34,117 bases of DNA, from assembly GCA_029959905.1 (NCBI GenBank), contig JASCNZ010000029.1, positions 1 to 34,117 of the forward strand, written 5' to 3'. Positions 32,453-34,117 of this stretch are shown here, piece by piece (positions within the stretch are counted from its first letter, which is position 1; each line of letters starts with the position of its first letter). The position numbers and the translations under genes were made by a program. This stretch comes from Microbacteriaceae bacterium PS02344. GTDB lineage: Bacteria; Actinomycetota; Actinomycetes; Actinomycetales; Microbacteriaceae. Under the pieces are notes generated by a model. The model was not told the DNA's origin, did not search any database, and saw nothing but the letters and a program-made list of their open reading frames with translations.

Positions 32453-34033
32453 ATGAACAGACGACACTGGGCAGGGGTCGCGGCACTCGCCGCCGCGACG
32501 CTCGCCATCGCCGGATGCACGTCCGGCGGCGGAACCGGCACCGGCACCGGCGGGGAGGATGCCGGAGACCCGGTCGCCGGCGGCACCCTCACGTGGGGCG
32601 TTCCGGCCGAGCCCTCCGCCGGCGGCGTCGACCCGATGGTGGCATCCGCCATCGCCGCCGAGGTCATCTACTCGATGGCCTACGACACCCTCCTCACCCG
32701 CGACGACGACGGCACCATCGAACCCGCCCTCGCCACCGAGTGGGAGCAGACCGACGACACCACCTGGGTGTTCCAGTTGCGCGATGACGTGACCTTCGCC
32801 GACGGCACGCCCTTCGATGCCGGCGACGTCGTGTACTCGTTCCAGACGCGCAAGGACGGCGGCACCAACGCCACCTACCTGAGCCTCATGGAGAGCGTCG
32901 AGGCGACCGGCGACCACGAGGTCACCTTCCACTTCAGCGCGCCCGACGGCACGTTCCTCGACGCGGTCTCGGCGCGGCAGACCTTCCTCATCGTCAGCGA
33001 GGAGGCATACGGCAACGCCACCGAAGAGGAGCGTCAGACCACGAGCGTCGGCACCGGCGCCTACCAGGTGACCGAGTGGAACCAGGGCGTCTCGGTGACG
33101 ATGGAGAAGAACGAGAACTACTGGGGCGAGGAGCCCTACATCGACACCATCGTCTTCGAGCTGTACCCCGACGAGAACACCCTTCTCGCCGCCGTGCAGC
33201 AGGGCAGCGTGCAGGCCGCGTCGTTCATCGACGGCAGCCTCGCGCAGCAGGCGGCGGCGTCGGGCTTCACGCTCGGTGAGGCGGCGTTCCGGCAGAACCT
33301 CGCCGTGTACATCAACCCCGAGTCCGGTCCGCTCGCCGACGTCGACGTGCGCCGCGCGTTCTCGCTCGCCCTCGACCGCCAGGCGCTCGTCGACACGGCC
33401 ATGCTCGGCAACGCCGGCATCTCGTTCGTACCCCCGGCGGGCGACCCCGGTGCGACCGACGCGACGAAGCTGCCGTACCACGAGCGCGATGTCGACGAGG
33501 CGAAGCGCCTGCTCGAGGAAGCCGGGCAGCCCAACCCCGAGATCACCCTCAGCTACATGGGCGACGTCGCGGCAGCGCACCACCCGGTCTACGAGATGAT
33601 GCAGCAGCAGCTGGCCGAGGCGGGCATCACGCTCACCCTCAAGGCGACGCCCCTCGCCGAGATCTCGCCGATCTTCACCACGGGCGAATCGTGGACCGAC
33701 CTCGTCGCGATCCCCGGCAGCCCGCGGGCGTCGGCGGCGTTCTACCTCGAGCCCGTGCTGCTCGAAGGCGGCGTCTACAACCACTGGGACGGCAACCCCG
33801 ATGCCGAGAAGGCGCGCGAGTTGCTGCAGCAGGCGAAGTCGGCCACCTCGCCCGAGGAGTACACCGACCTGGTCGCCCAGCTCGCCGAGGAGGCCGCCGA
33901 CAAGGCGCTCGAATTCGTGCCGGCCGCGGTGCCGGTGTACTTCGAGGTCTGGGACAGCAACAAGCTGCACGACTACGAGAACGACGCGTTCTACGCCCGC
34001 TCGGCGCTCGACCACGCCTGGCTGACGCAGTGA
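32453..34033 (+). CDS. ABC transporter substrate-binding lipoprotein, family 5 (peptide/opine type)
   Basis: The 526-aa precursor has a lipobox LAIAGC with the lipidated Cys22, then a Gly/Thr linker. The SBP_bac_5 domain begins at GGTLTWGVPAEPSAGGVDPM, with YDTLLTRDDDGTIEPALATE and LRDDVTFADGTPFDAGDVVYS as the family signature. It captures the ligand outside the membrane and hands it to the permeases encoded just upstream (3-bp gap). The family binds peptides, but also opines, nickel and sugars, so the sequence alone does not give the ligand. The oxidase next door hints at an N-substituted amino acid or small peptide. The CDS is complete. Confidence 0.92.
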   Translation: MNRRHWAGVAALAAATLAIAGCTSGGGTGTGTGGEDAGDPVAGGTLTWGVPAEPSAGGVDPMVASAIAAEVIYSMAYDTLLTRDDDGTIEPALATEWEQTDDTTWVFQLRDDVTFADGTPFDAGDVVYSFQTRKDGGTNATYLSLMESVEATGDHEVTFHFSAPDGTFLDAVSARQTFLIVSEEAYGNATEEERQTTSVGTGAYQVTEWNQGVSVTMEKNENYWGEEPYIDTIVFELYPDENTLLAAVQQGSVQAASFIDGSLAQQAAASGFTLGEAAFRQNLAVYINPESGPLADVDVRRAFSLALDRQALVDTAMLGNAGISFVPPAGDPGATDATKLPYHERDVDEAKRLLEEAGQPNPEITLSYMGDVAAAHHPVYEMMQQQLAEAGITLTLKATPLAEISPIFTTGESWTDLVAIPGSPRASAAFYLEPVLLEGGVYNHWDGNPDAEKARELLQQAKSATSPEEYTDLVAQLAEEAADKALEFVPAAVPVYFEVWDSNKLHDYENDAFYARSALDHAWLTQ

Positions 34034-34039
34034 CACCCC

Positions 34040-34073
34040 GCCCCGGCGCCTCCGCACCCGGCGGCGCCGGGGC
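34040..34073 (+). terminator. Intercistronic stem-loop after the binding protein
   Basis: Positions 34040-34050 and 34063-34073 pair perfectly over 11 bp with a 12-nt loop, followed by a C/T-rich tract. Since another start codon follows at 34113, it is more likely a partial terminator or message-stabilising hairpin that keeps the binding protein more abundant than downstream genes. Confidence 0.55.
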
Positions 34074-34112
34074 CCCCTCCCTCCTTCCCCACCGAACAGA
34101 AGCGAGAAGCGC

Positions 34113-34117
34113 ATGAT
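34113..34117 (+). CDS. Start of next gene, cut by window end
   Basis: An ATG at 34113 follows the purine-rich GCGAGAAGC. Only the start codon and two bases are present, so nothing can be said about the product from its sequence. By operon logic an ABC ATPase or a further catabolic enzyme is expected. Confidence 0.4.

Noticed and set aside
31451..34114. A long minus-strand open frame opposite the ABC permease and binding-protein genes
   Set aside because: It is Arg/Gly/Glu-rich with no family features. The + strand genes are unmistakable ABC components with overlapping stops and starts.

Overview
The window is high-GC DNA from an actinobacterium, most likely a Microbacterium or a close Microbacteriaceae relative. 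This is inferred from strong G/C at third codon positions, GTG starts, LAxTG-type (class E sortase) anchors on long DUF11-like surface proteins, and frequent GCATCC/GGATGC words. No rRNA, tRNA, insertion sequence, CRISPR array or phage gene was recognised.

Region 1 (1-15.6 kb, + strand) is a cell-surface locus. After a leader with two terminator-like hairpins and a short tandem repeat come a 515-aa LAITG-anchored protein, a 513-aa LuxR-type regulator without an ATPase domain, a giant 3676-aa LATTG-anchored protein with 22 tandem Ig-like repeats, and an overlapping 230-aa membrane protein. The regulator lies between the two anchored proteins and probably controls one or both. A bidirectional hairpin closes the locus.

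Region 2 (15.6-20.1 kb) holds unrelated small genes: a GntR/FCD regulator, a two-TM membrane protein, a small cytosolic protein, a small two-TM protein, a DUF805 protein, and a 93-aa LysR protein that is only a DNA-binding domain, divergent from a PuuD-like class I glutamine amidotransferase.

Region 3 (20.1-29.0 kb) is a catabolic locus built on a divergent promoter. Leftward run a DUF1537 kinase (OtnK-like), a class II aldolase/decarboxylase (OtnC-like) and a DeoR repressor. Rightward run a Rossmann/SAF-domain dehydrogenase, an amidohydrolase-2 lactonase, an MFS transporter, a second amidohydrolase-2 and a second MFS transporter, ending in a strong terminator. Together these suggest uptake of a sugar acid or its lactone, lactone opening, oxidation, phosphorylation and decarboxylation to a triose phosphate. 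The usual LtnD/DenD dehydrogenase, OtnI isomerase and PdxA2 are absent, so this looks like a variant of the four-carbon acid sugar pathway. Four T(T/G)TGA boxes at exactly 10-bp spacing sit in the divergent promoter and are the likely DeoR operator.

Region 4 (29.0-34.1 kb, + strand) has a sarcosine/N-methyl-amino-acid oxidase-type flavoprotein, then a dipeptide-type ABC importer (two permeases, lipoprotein binding protein, and the start of another gene at the window end). An amine or N-methylated amino acid or peptide is a plausible substrate.
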